A DNA stretch of 59,110 nt from an uncultured Alphaproteobacteria bacterium (GCA_934276635.1 CAKQTH010000007.1:1-59110), one strand, 5' to 3'. Shown: positions 32,915-42,085, counted from the stretch's first letter. Notes: generated from the sequence alone by a model not told the origin. Translations and numbers: made by a program.

Positions 32915-34942
32915 TTATTTGTTCCAGAGGCGGTTGCCGATATATTTGCGGATTGTTTTGATTTCCGGCTTGTCATAAAGATATACAGAAGCGCCGAGAG
33001 TGTCCGTAATATCAAAGAATTTTCCGTCAATCATCACGGCGCCGTCTTTGCCGATGGTTATTCGGTTTTTATAGACGCAGCCGTATTCGTCGCATTCCAA
33101 ATCAAGCCAGGTTTTGTCGGTGGTCTTGCCGTCAACAATTTGTTTCAGCAGATTTTTCTTTTCCGCTTCAAGCTTGTCCTGACCGCTGCGCTCGAGCCAT
33201 ATGTTTTTTGTAAAGTTGTTGCCGCGGGAAGGCAAAATGATAAGCTCGCCAAAATTGTCTTTCAGCGCAAAAACTTCTGCCTTTGCATCTGTCATCATAT
33301 CCGGAATTTTGACCAACGCAATGCTGAAAAATCCGATGATAATGCCGATAAAGCCGAAATATCGCCAATTTTTACGCCAGATACAAAGCCACAATCCGCC
33401 GATGCAGATCAGCAAAAATCCCCAAAAAGGCATAGCAGTAACCTGATATCCGGCCTCGGGGAGCGATGAAACATAGGCCGTGATGCGGTTAATCAGGCTC
33501 AAACCGAAACCGAGAGCCTTCAGCGGCAACGCTTCAAGCCCGAACGGAAGAGCCAAAAGCGAGAGCAAAACGCAAGGCATAACCACCAGGCCGATAACCG
33601 GTCCGGCCAAAAAGTTTCCGAGCGATGTATATACGGCAATGCGGTTGAAATGATAAATTGCAAACGGAAGCGTTGCAAAGCTCGCAACAAGGTCGGATAT
33701 GACAATTCCGCACAGATAGGCGACAATGTATCGGATTATGCCGCCGCCAGAGAAAAATCGCGAAATTGAGGGCGCAAATTTTTCATAAAACGCAATCATC
33801 GCCAAAACCGCGGCAAACGACATCTGAAAACTTGCACTGATAAGAGCCTGCGGAGCGAGCAAAAGAACCACAAACGCCGCGAACGAAATTGTGCGGATAG
33901 AGATGGCCTCACGGTCAAACAAAACACCGATTAAAACGACCAAAGTCATTATAAAAGCTCTCTGTGCCGGAATTTGCGCACCGGAAATCAGCAGATATGC
34001 AAAGCTTATAATAATGGCACAAACCGCGGCGATTTTTTTGCTGTTGTAGCGCAGGGCAATCGGAGGGATAAGCGCGACGAAAAATCTGATAAAAAAGAAC
34101 ATAATAAACGCCAGCATTCCCATATGCAGACCGGAGATTGACAAGAAATGCGCCAGGCCGGAATCGCGATAATTTCCGATTTGCTTTTTGGAAATCAGAT
34201 TTTGTTCTCCGGCAATCAGCGCATCGGCAATTGCGGCTTCTTCCGCGTTCGGCAGTGCGTTGTTGATTTTTGCGATAATCTTTTGCCTCATTTCAAAAAT
34301 AAGCGATTTGAGCGCAACGGATATGCTGCTTTCCGGAGTTTTGCAGTCTTTCGGATATGCGTCCGCCATTGAATAGCCCAAGGCGTTAATTCCTTCAAAA
34401 TAGGCTTTACGGTCAAACTGATATCCGCCGTAGATGTTCGGTCTTGCGAGCGGAAAGATTGATGAGGCAACTTCAACGCATTCACCGATTTTGAGTTTGT
34501 TGCGGTTTTTGTTCAGAGTAATGCGATAATTTCCGTCAATCGGGTTGCCTTCAAAATCTGTTGCATCGGTCAACAGAATCCTTGTTTTTCCGTTATAATT
34601 GCGGTCGATATTGATGATTTTTCCCTGAATATATATTTCTTCATCGCTGTATGTTATATTTTGCGGAGGAGTCAGAAAAACAGCTTTCAGCTGAATGTTC
34701 GCAAAGCCCAAAACGACAATTCCGGCCACTCCGAGAAACATCAGCCTTGTCGGAAAATGCCGCCAGACATAGGCAGAAATCAGCATAATTTCGATAATTA
34801 CCAAAGTCACAAAAAGAGGCGACTCAATCGGCAGAGAAAAATATAGCCCGATGCCGAGCCCGAACAAAACCGGCAGCAAAGCAAACCAACGGTCTTTTTC
34901 CGCATAAAACAGTTCCACCACGGTTTGCAATGCTTTTTTCAA
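32915..34942 (-). CDS. comEC: ComEC/Rec2-family DNA uptake channel protein
   Basis: A 675-residue membrane protein. Two N-terminal helices precede a periplasmic OB-like DUF4131 region (residues about 60-200); then comes the competence domain with the family signature FLSISGLHMGMLA (near residue 270) and about eight membrane helices. The last 150 residues are a short soluble part, lacking the full metallo-beta-lactamase domain of the longest ComEC proteins. ComEC carries single-stranded DNA across the inner membrane in natural transformation. It abuts lpxB (stop to start 1 base) and may be co-transcribed with lpxI-lpxB. Confidence 0.88.
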   Translation of the reverse strand: MKKALQTVVELFYAEKDRWFALLPVLFGLGIGLYFSLPIESPLFVTLVIIEIMLISAYVWRHFPTRLMFLGVAGIVVLGFANIQLKAVFLTPPQNITYSDEEIYIQGKIINIDRNYNGKTRILLTDATDFEGNPIDGNYRITLNKNRNKLKIGECVEVASSIFPLARPNIYGGYQFDRKAYFEGINALGYSMADAYPKDCKTPESSISVALKSLIFEMRQKIIAKINNALPNAEEAAIADALIAGEQNLISKKQIGNYRDSGLAHFLSISGLHMGMLAFIMFFFIRFFVALIPPIALRYNSKKIAAVCAIIISFAYLLISGAQIPAQRAFIMTLVVLIGVLFDREAISIRTISFAAFVVLLLAPQALISASFQMSFAAVLAMIAFYEKFAPSISRFFSGGGIIRYIVAYLCGIVISDLVASFATLPFAIYHFNRIAVYTSLGNFLAGPVIGLVVMPCVLLSLLALPFGLEALPLKALGFGLSLINRITAYVSSLPEAGYQVTAMPFWGFLLICIGGLWLCIWRKNWRYFGFIGIIIGFFSIALVKIPDMMTDAKAEVFALKDNFGELIILPSRGNNFTKNIWLERSGQDKLEAEKKNLLKQIVDGKTTDKTWLDLECDEYGCVYKNRITIGKDGAVMIDGKFFDITDTLGASVYLYDKPEIKTIRKYIGNRLWNK

Positions 34943-36124
34943 TTATTTCTCCTTGCCGGAATATTCTTTTATTTGCTGCAAAATGACATCACAGGCGTTT
35001 TCGCTCGGTGTTTGATCTCCGGCGGACAAAATCTGCTTGATTTTTGCAAATCCGGACTGCTGTTTTTCATACAAATCGCCTTTGCTTAAAAGCGAAAGAA
35101 TATAGTGCTCGATATTCGATGCGTCGCATCTTTCCTGCAAAAGCTCGGGCACGACTTCGCGGCCTAAAATAATGTTTGAAAGGTTTACAAACTGAATGTG
35201 GAGCAGGTGCTTTGCCAGCCAGCCGGTAAACGGCGAAACCTTATAGGCGATAATATGCGGCACATTGACGATTGCAAGCTCAAGCGCAACGGTTCCGGAG
35301 GCCGCAATGGCCGCTTCGGCGGCGCGAAAAGCCATATATCTGTCCTGTTCATTTTCAATTATCAGATGCGGCAACTTGCTGTTTTTCATCATTTCTTTGA
35401 CAGAAGACGCTACGGTGCCGACTGTCGGGACAACAAAATAAAAGTTTTTATCTTCAGCCAGCAGTTTTGCGGCAGTCTCGGCAAAAATCGGCAACAGGCG
35501 CGATATTTCGTTATGTCTTGAGCCCGGCAGCAGAACAATAATGCGCTTTTCGTCCGGAATATGATACTTTTTGCGAAAATCAGCGCCGCTTGCGGTCAGA
35601 ACATTGCTTTCAATCACCGGATGTCCGACAAAATATGACGGCAGATGATACGGCGTAAAATATTGCGGCTCGCGTTCAAGCAGGGTGAGAAGACAATCAA
35701 TATATTTATACATTGTTTTTGCGCGCTTTTTCTTCCATGCCCAAACTTGCGGCGCAACATAATGAATTTGCGGAACCTTAATTTTTTGTCGGCGCAGAGC
35801 TTTATGAATTCTGGCCGAAAAACTCCAGCTGTCAACCGTAATCACCACATCGGGCTTTTTTTGCTTGATATCTTCCACAACTTCTTTGATATGCCGCAAA
35901 ACCTTCGGAATATTCGGAATAACCTCGACCAAGCCCATAACCGCCAAATCGGAAATATCAAACAGTGATTTTAGGCCTTCTGCCTGCATTGTGTCGCCGC
36001 CGACGCCGAAAAACTCAACCTTGTTATCAAGTTTTTTGCGCATTGCCCGCATCAAACGCGATGCCAGCAAATCGCCACTCGGCTCGCCGGCAATCAGATA
36101 TACTTTCAGATTATTTGTAGTCAT
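34943..36124 (-). CDS. lpxB: Lipid-A-disaccharide synthase
   Basis: A 393-residue GT19 glycosyltransferase joining UDP-diacylglucosamine and lipid X in lipid A synthesis at the inner membrane. Hallmarks: AGEPSGDLLASRLM at residues 12-25, FFGVGGDTMQAEGL near 40, YVAPQVWAWKKKR near 130, and LLPGSRHNEI near 200. It overlaps lpxI by 14 bases, so consecutive pathway steps are translationally linked. Confidence 0.96.
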   Translation of the reverse strand: MTTNNLKVYLIAGEPSGDLLASRLMRAMRKKLDNKVEFFGVGGDTMQAEGLKSLFDISDLAVMGLVEVIPNIPKVLRHIKEVVEDIKQKKPDVVITVDSWSFSARIHKALRRQKIKVPQIHYVAPQVWAWKKKRAKTMYKYIDCLLTLLEREPQYFTPYHLPSYFVGHPVIESNVLTASGADFRKKYHIPDEKRIIVLLPGSRHNEISRLLPIFAETAAKLLAEDKNFYFVVPTVGTVASSVKEMMKNSKLPHLIIENEQDRYMAFRAAEAAIAASGTVALELAIVNVPHIIAYKVSPFTGWLAKHLLHIQFVNLSNIILGREVVPELLQERCDASNIEHYILSLLSKGDLYEKQQSGFAKIKQILSAGDQTPSENACDVILQQIKEYSGKEK

Positions 36125-36956
36125 TCGGGTTTACTCCCATCACAAAAATCCCGAGTTTGTCTGCAAGCTTAATTGTTTCTGCCTCGTTTACAATCAGCCC
36201 GTTTCCGGCATGAAGAGCAATGCCTTCAAGCCCGCATTCATAGGCGCTGAGCACGGTTTTATCGCCGATTGTGGGCAAATCAACGCGCATATCCTGCTGC
36301 GGTTTTCTGATTTTTACCAAAACACCGCCGGAACCTTTGCGACGATAATCTTTGCAGCGATGCAAAAGTTCGGCAGTCCCTTCAATTCCTTCAAGCCCGA
36401 GCACAAGTCCCTGTTGTACCACAACCGCCTGTCCGACATCAAGTTTGCCGAGCGCGGTTGCAACTTCAACCCCGCGTTTGAGGTCAAGCTTTGCCTGTTT
36501 AGACGGCTTTATTTTGCCGAGAACGCCTTGTTTTATCAGCAAGTCGGGCATAACTTCGTGAATTCCGCGGACGACAATCCCCTCAGACTCGATTTCTTTA
36601 ATCAGAGCGCGCAAAATCCCGTCGTCCCCGAGCGATTTTGCCCCAACTTTTGCAAAGAAAGAAGCTGTTCGCAAATCTGGTACCAAATCGAAAAACGACG
36701 GGCGTTTTATTGTGCCGATCATCACAACTTCTTGAACTTTTTCATCTTTAAAAATCTTAAAGCCTGTTCCGGCCTGACCGATTCGAATCCATTTTTGCGG
36801 AACATCGGCGGGGATAACATCTTTTTGCGCATTGCCCTCAATTGCCAAAACAAAAAAATCCCGTTGTTTTGACTGGCAAAATTCTATCAGAGCCAGAGGC
36901 AAAACTCCGCCGCCGGCAATGATTCCAAGTTTTTTCGTATAATCTGTCATAAGCAT
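36111..36956 (-). CDS. lpxI: UDP-2,3-diacylglucosamine diphosphatase LpxI
   Basis: A 281-residue LpxI, the alphaproteobacterial alternative to LpxH, which makes lipid X for LpxB. It shows GIIAGGGVLPL at the N-terminus, a VMIGTIKRPSFFDL block near residue 88, a DDGILRALIKEIESEG block near 134, and the C-terminal TVLSAYECGLEGIALHAG block. Two ATG codons (36956 and 36950) are in frame; either is possible. It is the promoter-proximal gene of lpxI-lpxB-comEC. Confidence 0.95.
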   Translation of the reverse strand: MLMTDYTKKLGIIAGGGVLPLALIEFCQSKQRDFFVLAIEGNAQKDVIPADVPQKWIRIGQAGTGFKIFKDEKVQEVVMIGTIKRPSFFDLVPDLRTASFFAKVGAKSLGDDGILRALIKEIESEGIVVRGIHEVMPDLLIKQGVLGKIKPSKQAKLDLKRGVEVATALGKLDVGQAVVVQQGLVLGLEGIEGTAELLHRCKDYRRKGSGGVLVKIRKPQQDMRVDLPTIGDKTVLSAYECGLEGIALHAGNGLIVNEAETIKLADKLGIFVMGVNPNDYK

Positions 36957-37110
36957 CTGTTTGTTGTTTTTTCCTGATAAAAATACCTATCACACAATTT
37001 GCGAAATTTCAAGAAGTTAATTTTTTGTCAAAAAATGCTTGCAAAGATGAAAATATATGTTACTATATAAAGGTGGTTAACCGATAACTTTCGAAAAAGG
37101 GAGAAGAAAG

Positions 37111-37341
37111 ATGACAAAAGAAGAAGCTTTCGCAAAGGCAAGAGCCAAAGTTGAAGAAAATAAAATCCGCAATGCCATGGATCCGATGGTAGAAACTCAC
37201 GATGGAAGAATGGTTAGACAATCTGCTGTTGTTGCTGACAGAATGATTGAAAACGGAGAAGGAGTTGAAGCTGCCGATAAATATCTGAAAAATAAAGAAC
37301 AGGCAATTCAGGCTGCTCTCAAAAATGCTAAAACTCGCTAA
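37111..37341 (+). CDS. Small charged helical protein of unknown function (76 aa)
   Basis: A 76-residue soluble protein, strongly helical and rich in Glu, Lys and Ala, with a central MDPMVETHDGRMVRQSAV segment. GGGAGAAG lies 7 bases ahead of the ATG and a strong terminator follows, so it is a genuine monocistronic gene. A TTGCAA...TATATA pair at 37039-37069 may be its promoter (19-base spacer). I recognise no family. Confidence 0.7.
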   Translation: MTKEEAFAKARAKVEENKIRNAMDPMVETHDGRMVRQSAVVADRMIENGEGVEAADKYLKNKEQAIQAALKNAKTR

Positions 37342-37359
37342 TCTTTGCGATTTTTTATG

Positions 37360-37389
37360 AAAAACCCCGTCTTTTGGCGGGGTTTTTTG
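37360..37389 (+). terminator. Rho-independent terminator
   Basis: A stem AAAACCCCG/CGGGGTTTT with a TCTTTTGG loop and T run lies 19 bases after the 76-residue gene. Confidence 0.92.
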
Positions 37390-37463
37390 TGCCTGAAAAC
37401 ATATGCCGGATAAAAAAATGTTGTGCAAAAGTATCACTAAACATAAGGTATTACTTTTTCTTG

Positions 37464-37493
37464 TTGACAAATAGACAAAATATATTATATACT
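37464..37493 (+). promoter_or_regulatory. Sigma70-type promoter
   Basis: TTGACA (37464-37469) and TATACT (37488-37493) are separated by 18 bases, about 48 bases before the start of the 147-residue membrane protein. Confidence 0.55.
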
Positions 37494-37541
37494 ACGAACA
37501 TACACAAATTTTTATCATTAATTATCTAAATTGTTATTGTT

Positions 37542-37985
37542 ATGAACGCAAATGTAAAAGATTCTTTCACGAAGAGAATGAATTTGGTTACTGCCGGTTT
37601 TTATGGCTTGACTTGTGTCGCTGTTCTGCTTCTTGCAGCTGTGTGCTGGTTTGGTCCGCAAATGTTTTTTGCTGATCCGAGCCTGAAAACTTATCTGATA
37701 TTTGTAATTGTTGCGCTTGTGGTTCTTGCTGTTTTGGTTTTTACATCAGCTAACATCGCCATTGACAAGTTCAACGACATAGAAGAACAAATATCGGAGA
37801 TTGTCGAAACAAATGCCGCGGAAGTTGATTCTGAGCCTTGTGTTTCGGAAGAAATCGGTCAGTACAACGCATTGTCGCAAAAATGCGAAGATATTGCAAC
37901 CGGAATATCCATAATCATGGTTGTCGGCAGTGCTTTTGCCGCTGTTGCGCTGATTGGGTTGGTGGCAATTGTGTTGTCTATGTAG
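37542..37985 (+). CDS. Small membrane protein of unknown function
   Basis: A 147-residue protein with three membrane segments: about residues 16-37, 46-68 and 118-145. Between the second and third lies an acidic cytoplasmic or periplasmic loop (DKFNDIEEQISEIVETNAAEVDSE). No family recognised. It has its own promoter candidate, and a composite palindromic repeat begins 15 bases after its stop. Confidence 0.65.
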   Translation: MNANVKDSFTKRMNLVTAGFYGLTCVAVLLLAAVCWFGPQMFFADPSLKTYLIFVIVALVVLAVLVFTSANIAIDKFNDIEEQISEIVETNAAEVDSEPCVSEEIGQYNALSQKCEDIATGISIIMVVGSAFAAVALIGLVAIVLSM

Positions 37986-37999
37986 TAAAAAGTTCACAG

Positions 38000-38125
38000 A
38001 AAAAGTTCGCTATTTGGGCGACTAATCACAAAAATGCGAAAGACCGAAAATTCATGTAGTATTATATACACTAAAATTTTCGGTCTTCTTTTTTGTTTCT
38101 ATTCGCCTCAAATATCGAACTTTTT
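38000..38125. repeat. Palindromic element, P-type copy 1
   Basis: A 126-bp nested palindrome. The outer 17-bp arms AAAAAGTTCGCTATTTG and CAAATATCGAACTTTTT differ at one base. Inside are GGCGA/TCGCC (38017 and 38103) and GACCGAAAATT/AATTTTCGGTC around a core of TCATGTAGTA and TACACTA. The inner hairpin is followed by a T run, so it also works as a terminator for the gene ending at 37985. A closely related P unit lies at 57685-57795. Confidence 0.85.
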
Positions 38126-38130
38126 AGGGG

Positions 38131-38246
38131 CTCGAAAGAGGCGGTGAGAGAGAAATCCATGTACTAATTTGTACACTGGGATTTTCTTTTTCTGACTTTC
38201 GCCTCCATCTGTATAAAAAATCAAACTTTTTATATGGCTGGGCGAC
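38131..38246. repeat. Palindromic element, Q-type copy 1
   Basis: An imperfect palindrome with inner core CCATGTACTA/TGTACACTGG and flanking arms AAAGAGGCGG...GACTTTCGCCTCC. It ends in ATCAAACTTTTTATA and leads into GGCGACTAATC, the start of the next unit. Bases 38153-38221 match 54205-54271 almost perfectly. Confidence 0.8.
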
Positions 38247-38265
38247 TAATCACAAAAATGCGAAA

Positions 38266-38312
38266 GGGTGGAAATTTAGGCAATACGCAGCTGAAATTTC
38301 CACCCTTTTTTT
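38266..38312. terminator. Strong terminator hairpin within the composite repeat
   Basis: Perfect 12-bp arms GGGTGGAAATTT/AAATTTCCACCC are followed by seven T. They are preceded by the repeat-specific GGCGACTAATCACAAAAATG. The hairpin sits between convergent genes. Confidence 0.8.
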
Positions 38313-38328
38313 GAACAAAATATTCCGT

Positions 38329-39180
38329 TTAGAAAGAAATAATTACAGAGTTATCTTTTCCTTCATGAACATCAGCGGCGGCTTCTGCCGGGGCATAAAA
38401 TGTTCTATGTCCGGTCGGCATGGTTGTTGTCCCCGAGGCCGATGAACTTGAGCCTGAAGTCGTGCCGGAACTGCTGCCGGTTGAAGAACCCGTGCCGGAG
38501 CTTGAACCTGTATCAGGTTTTGTCTCTTCTCCTCCGCTTGAACCCTGATTTCCGTTGTTTGAATCAGAGCTGCCGTTGTCCGGTTTTGATGGTGATGTTG
38601 TTTGCTTATAATCATCAAAAGTCCAACCTTCCATATCTTCTGAATAAGCAAAATCTTCACAGCCTTCCATTTCGCTGCATACTCCGTCATAATCGCCTGA
38701 CAAAGCCATATCTGACAATTTGCCGAAAATATCTTGATATACATCTTCATCAGTGTCAAGCAGGCCTAAATCGTGCAATCCTTCATAAGCACTGAGCACC
38801 GCATTCAAATAGTCTTCGCGGTTGTCTTCCAAATAAAGATCACTGCTGAACGGATATGGTGTTTTCATTTTAATCGTAAAACCGTTCAGAGAAACATCAA
38901 TTGTGCCGTCTTCATTGCTCCTGACATACAAATTTCGGAGTTTGCCGGTATAATTTCCTTCCGCATCTAACATTCCGCCGTCAGGCATCGGGTCAAAGCG
39001 GGCATTATCCAAAAAAGATGATAAGTCAAGGTCTTCTCCGCTGCCTCCGTCTGATACGGATATAATCTCATAAGATGGGCCGGTAGATATCTCCGGGGGT
39101 ATCTCCGGGAGATAAGCATTCGCGTTGGCGCAGATGGCAAGAGCGGTGGAAAGAGAGAGGAAAAAGAGTTTACTTTTCAT
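38329..39180 (-). CDS. Secreted Ser/Gly-rich protein of unknown function
   Basis: A 283-residue exported protein from the ATG at 39178-39180, with AAGGA upstream and a signal peptide ending ANANA (about residue 22); the frame stays open 29 codons upstream without start signals. The mature N-terminal 180 residues are acidic (many Asp/Glu, a CSEMEGC Cys pair). They are followed by a low-complexity Ser/Gly/Thr linker of about 70 residues and a short conserved-looking tail ending VIISF. It looks like a surface or periplasmic protein with a flexible linker. A nine-G tract and a hairpin lie in its leader (39218-39251). Confidence 0.65.
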   Translation of the reverse strand: MKSKLFFLSLSTALAICANANAYLPEIPPEISTGPSYEIISVSDGGSGEDLDLSSFLDNARFDPMPDGGMLDAEGNYTGKLRNLYVRSNEDGTIDVSLNGFTIKMKTPYPFSSDLYLEDNREDYLNAVLSAYEGLHDLGLLDTDEDVYQDIFGKLSDMALSGDYDGVCSEMEGCEDFAYSEDMEGWTFDDYKQTTSPSKPDNGSSDSNNGNQGSSGGEETKPDTGSSSGTGSSTGSSSGTTSGSSSSASGTTTMPTGHRTFYAPAEAAADVHEGKDNSVIISF

Positions 39181-39217
39181 AATACATATTCCTTTATAAA
39201 AATATTTAAAAACATCT

Positions 39218-39251
39218 ACCCCCCCCCGAGAGTTTTCTCGGAGAGGGGTAC
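39218..39251 (-). promoter_or_regulatory. C9/G9 tract within a leader hairpin of the Ser/Gly-rich gene
   Basis: Nine C (39219-39227) followed by GAGA, a TTTT-containing loop, then TCTCGG and GAGGGG form an inverted repeat about 40-70 bases ahead of the start codon on the minus strand. The homopolymer is one arm, so slippage would change hairpin strength or promoter spacing. Confidence 0.55.
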
Positions 39252-39333
39252 ATATTTTGCCGAACACATTGCTGTTTCGACATTGCCTTATATTATATCC
39301 GCCTTTCCCGCAAAAGTCAACGATTATCGGATA

Positions 39334-39702
39334 TTATTGTGCGATTCTGACGATATCGACATCAATTTCGGCATCTTTCATCAAATCTTTGTCAACTTCG
39401 CCGACAATTTCGATTGCAACTTCCGGAGTAACGGTCAAACCGTTCCAGTCTTCATCATCAATTTCAACAACAATGCTTCCCGTATTATCCTTAAACAGAT
39501 ATTTTTCGTCGCCCAAACTTTTTTCTATGTTTCCGATTAAGGTAACTTTTGTGTCATCGTTCATTTTGTGCGCCTGTTCAACGGTAGAAACCGAAGGTCT
39601 GTCTTCCGGCCCGACAAATCCGCCCGAAGCCGGTTTTGCGTCGCAAATTTGGTTGAACCCGAACAATGCCGCAAACAAAGCGGCTGAAAATATTTTTTTC
39701 AT
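39334..39702 (-). CDS. YgiW/YdeI-type periplasmic OB-fold (BOF) protein
   Basis: A 122-residue exported protein from the ATG at 39702, which has a strong GGAGG site; an upstream extension to 39753 lacks one. The signal peptide ends CDA-K (about residue 22). The mature part matches the bacterial OB-fold family: a Ser-Thr-Val-Glu-Gln-Ala start, then VTLIGNIEKSLGDEKYLFKD and a strand IVVEIDDEDWNGL. Family members are periplasmic stress proteins of unclear ligand. It is monocistronic on the minus strand. Confidence 0.85.
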   Translation of the reverse strand: MKKIFSAALFAALFGFNQICDAKPASGGFVGPEDRPSVSTVEQAHKMNDDTKVTLIGNIEKSLGDEKYLFKDNTGSIVVEIDDEDWNGLTVTPEVAIEIVGEVDKDLMKDAEIDVDIVRIAQ

Positions 39703-39857
39703 ATAATCCTCCATAAAAAAATAATTGCAATTAAAATGTATTGTCTTTTTCATAATATGTCAAGGTCTGCAGAATTTTGCTAAGAGATATTTCAATTGAC
39801 AAATCGGCGGAAAAAGAATAGCGTGAGGCATATTTTATGGACGATTGCGAGGATTTT

Positions 39858-41972
39858 ATGAAACACGAACTTTTGGCTCCGGCCGGCAATATTGAAGCAG
39901 GTTATGCCGCTCTTTATTATGGTGCTGACGCTGTTTATTTGGGCTTGAACAAATTTTCGGCTCGAGCCGGTGCACAAAATTTTACATTTGAAGAACTTGA
40001 TGAATTTTGTGCTTATGCGCATAGCATCGGCCGCAAGGTTTTTGTTGCCGTAAACACAATTTTGAGCGAAAAAGAACTTGAAGACCTGCCTCAGATGTAT
40101 GCCGCAATTGACAAGGCAAAAGTCGATGCTCTGATTGTGCAGGATATGGGCGTTTTTTATCTGGCAAAAAAGATGTTGCCGAATGTTGAGATGCACGCAA
40201 GCACGCAAATGGCGGTGCATAATCTTGAAGGTGCGGAGTTTTTGGCGTCTCTCGGTTTTAAGCGGATTGTTCTGGCGCGTGAGCTCACAATTGCTGAAAT
40301 CAAAAAAATCACACAGGCAATGCCTGATGTTGATTTTGAAGTTTTTGTGCACGGCGCTCTTTGTTATTCTTATAGCGGACAGTGTTTGTTTTCGGCGCTT
40401 GAATATGGTATGAGCGCAAACCGCGGGCGCTGTGTATATCCGTGCCGCAGCGAGTTTTGTGTGGATAAAGGGCAAAAAAGCCATCTGTTTTCAATGAAAG
40501 ATTTGGCTTTGGAAGAAAAAGTTTTGCAAATTCCGGCCTTGTCACTCAAAATTGAGGGCAGAAAAAAGTCTCCGCTCTATGTTGCCGCGGTCACGAACTA
40601 TTATCGCCATATTTTGGACGGCAAGCCGAAAGACAAAATTGAGGCAGAAGATATTAAACAGATTTTTTCCCGCCCGTGGTGCAAATTTCACTTTGAAGGC
40701 AAAAACAAAGATATCGTCGATAAAAACTTTGTTGGACACAGAGGGCTCTTAATCGGCAAAGTCGAAAAGGTTGCCAAAGGTTGTCTTTTTTTCAAAACCT
40801 CGCACAAAATTGCGCGATATGATGGATTGCAGATAGATGCAAAAGGATTTGAAAAACCGTTCGGATTCGGCATCAAAGAGCTTTTTGTGAGAAAAAAAGC
40901 GGAATTTGAGGCGGCAGCAGGCTCTGATGTGCAAATAAAACTTCCGCCACAAGCGCCCGAATTTTCTGCCGGAGCACCGGTTTATTTGGCGTCTTCCAGC
41001 GAAGTTAAAGGCAAATATTCGTACGAAAAGCCAAAAAAAGGCGAATTTTGCAACGAATATCACCTTGATGCGGTTGTTGAAATCAGCTCTGATGCCGTGT
41101 GGGCGATGGCCGATAATGCGGTTTTCTCCGTAAAAGGAAAATTTGAGCCGGCAAAAAATGTTGAACAAGTTGCAAATGCGGCCAAAACTTCGTTTGCCAA
41201 AACCGGAGGCAGCGGATTTGTGTTTGACGATGTGGAAGTACGAAATCCGGACGGACTTTTTGTTCCGGTTTCGATGTTTAACGAATTGAGAAGAGGACTG
41301 TTGGCAAATGTCAAACCCGAGCAAAAAGATTTTTCGCTGCCAGCTCTCAAACCATGTGCAAATTCTGCCAAAATATCGAAAAATATCAAAGTTGTGCATA
41401 TTGAGGCCGATACAGACCCTGCGGACTTAAAATCCGTTGATTTTGAAAATGTATGGCTGGTGCTGCCGCAAATTTGCCGCAATGTTGCAAAAATCAAAAA
41501 TGTTGTTGATGCTCTGTATTCTTTCGGAGCACGAAAATTTGTCGCGGAAAATTGGTATGTGTTTGAAATTTTGAAAAAATATAAAGATGTTGAAATCGGA
41601 ACCGGCAGCTTTTTATATGTGATGAATCGGTATTGTGCCGAACAGTTGCGCAGAATCGGCGCAAAATGGGGAGTTTTTGCATTGGAATCTTCGCCTGAAA
41701 ATATGAAAGAGTTGGCAAAAACCGGCCCGCTGCCGCTGGTTCAGGTTATATCCGCGCGTCCGCCGCTGTTTACTTCAGCAGTCTGTGTTCGGCAAAATTC
41801 TTGTGAGCAATGCTCAGGCGGAACAAAAACATACAAACTTGAAAAAGACGGAAAAACATATTCTGCGGTTTCCAAAAACTGTCAGGTACAGGTTTTTGCC
41901 GCGCAAAAATATGTCAGAGAAAAAATTGAGGATGCTGCCGGATATTTTGTCTCGGAAGACGATTATATTTAG
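39858..41972 (+). CDS. rlhA: Peptidase U32-family protein (RlhA-like RNA hydroxylation enzyme)
   Basis: A 704-residue protein from the ATG at 39858 with GAGG upstream; a 7-codon extension is in frame. The U32 domain is clear: HELLAPAGNIEAGYAALYYGADAVYLG (residues 3-29), the family signature ELTIAEIKKI (about 140), FVHGALCYSYSGQC (about 167) and a Cys set (CVYPCRSEF). A long C-terminal half with the DUF3656-like region follows. Its size fits RlhA (23S rRNA C2501 hydroxylation, prephenate-dependent) better than the shorter TrhP/UbiU/UbiV members. The Cys are likely Fe-S or metal ligands. Symbol by family resemblance. Confidence 0.82.
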   Translation: MKHELLAPAGNIEAGYAALYYGADAVYLGLNKFSARAGAQNFTFEELDEFCAYAHSIGRKVFVAVNTILSEKELEDLPQMYAAIDKAKVDALIVQDMGVFYLAKKMLPNVEMHASTQMAVHNLEGAEFLASLGFKRIVLARELTIAEIKKITQAMPDVDFEVFVHGALCYSYSGQCLFSALEYGMSANRGRCVYPCRSEFCVDKGQKSHLFSMKDLALEEKVLQIPALSLKIEGRKKSPLYVAAVTNYYRHILDGKPKDKIEAEDIKQIFSRPWCKFHFEGKNKDIVDKNFVGHRGLLIGKVEKVAKGCLFFKTSHKIARYDGLQIDAKGFEKPFGFGIKELFVRKKAEFEAAAGSDVQIKLPPQAPEFSAGAPVYLASSSEVKGKYSYEKPKKGEFCNEYHLDAVVEISSDAVWAMADNAVFSVKGKFEPAKNVEQVANAAKTSFAKTGGSGFVFDDVEVRNPDGLFVPVSMFNELRRGLLANVKPEQKDFSLPALKPCANSAKISKNIKVVHIEADTDPADLKSVDFENVWLVLPQICRNVAKIKNVVDALYSFGARKFVAENWYVFEILKKYKDVEIGTGSFLYVMNRYCAEQLRRIGAKWGVFALESSPENMKELAKTGPLPLVQVISARPPLFTSAVCVRQNSCEQCSGGTKTYKLEKDGKTYSAVSKNCQVQVFAAQKYVREKIEDAAGYFVSEDDYI

Positions 41973-42055
41973 AAAAGCGGCACAGAACGAAAAGAGGACG
42001 GCAAGATGTCGTCCTTTTTTATGGTTGCCTTTATGTTATTAGGGAGAAGGCAAAG

Positions 42056-42083
42056 AAAAACACCCAGTTAAGGGTGCTTTTTA
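42056..42083. terminator. Bidirectional terminator
   Basis: A hairpin CACCC-AGTTAA-GGGTG with AAAAA before and TTTTT after. It ends transcription from the U32 gene on plus and the tRNA-Asn/Cys unit on minus. Confidence 0.8.
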
Positions 42084-42085
42084 TA

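Noticed and set aside
35865..36872. 335-codon plus-strand ORF
   Set aside because: It is antisense to lpxB and lpxI, both of which are unambiguous.
36957..37110. Further genes between lpxI and the 76-residue gene
   Set aside because: Only short frames; the region holds the divergent promoters.
38000..38312. CRISPR array
   Set aside because: Repeats are palindromic modules in two or three copies at separate loci, without regular spacers or cas genes.
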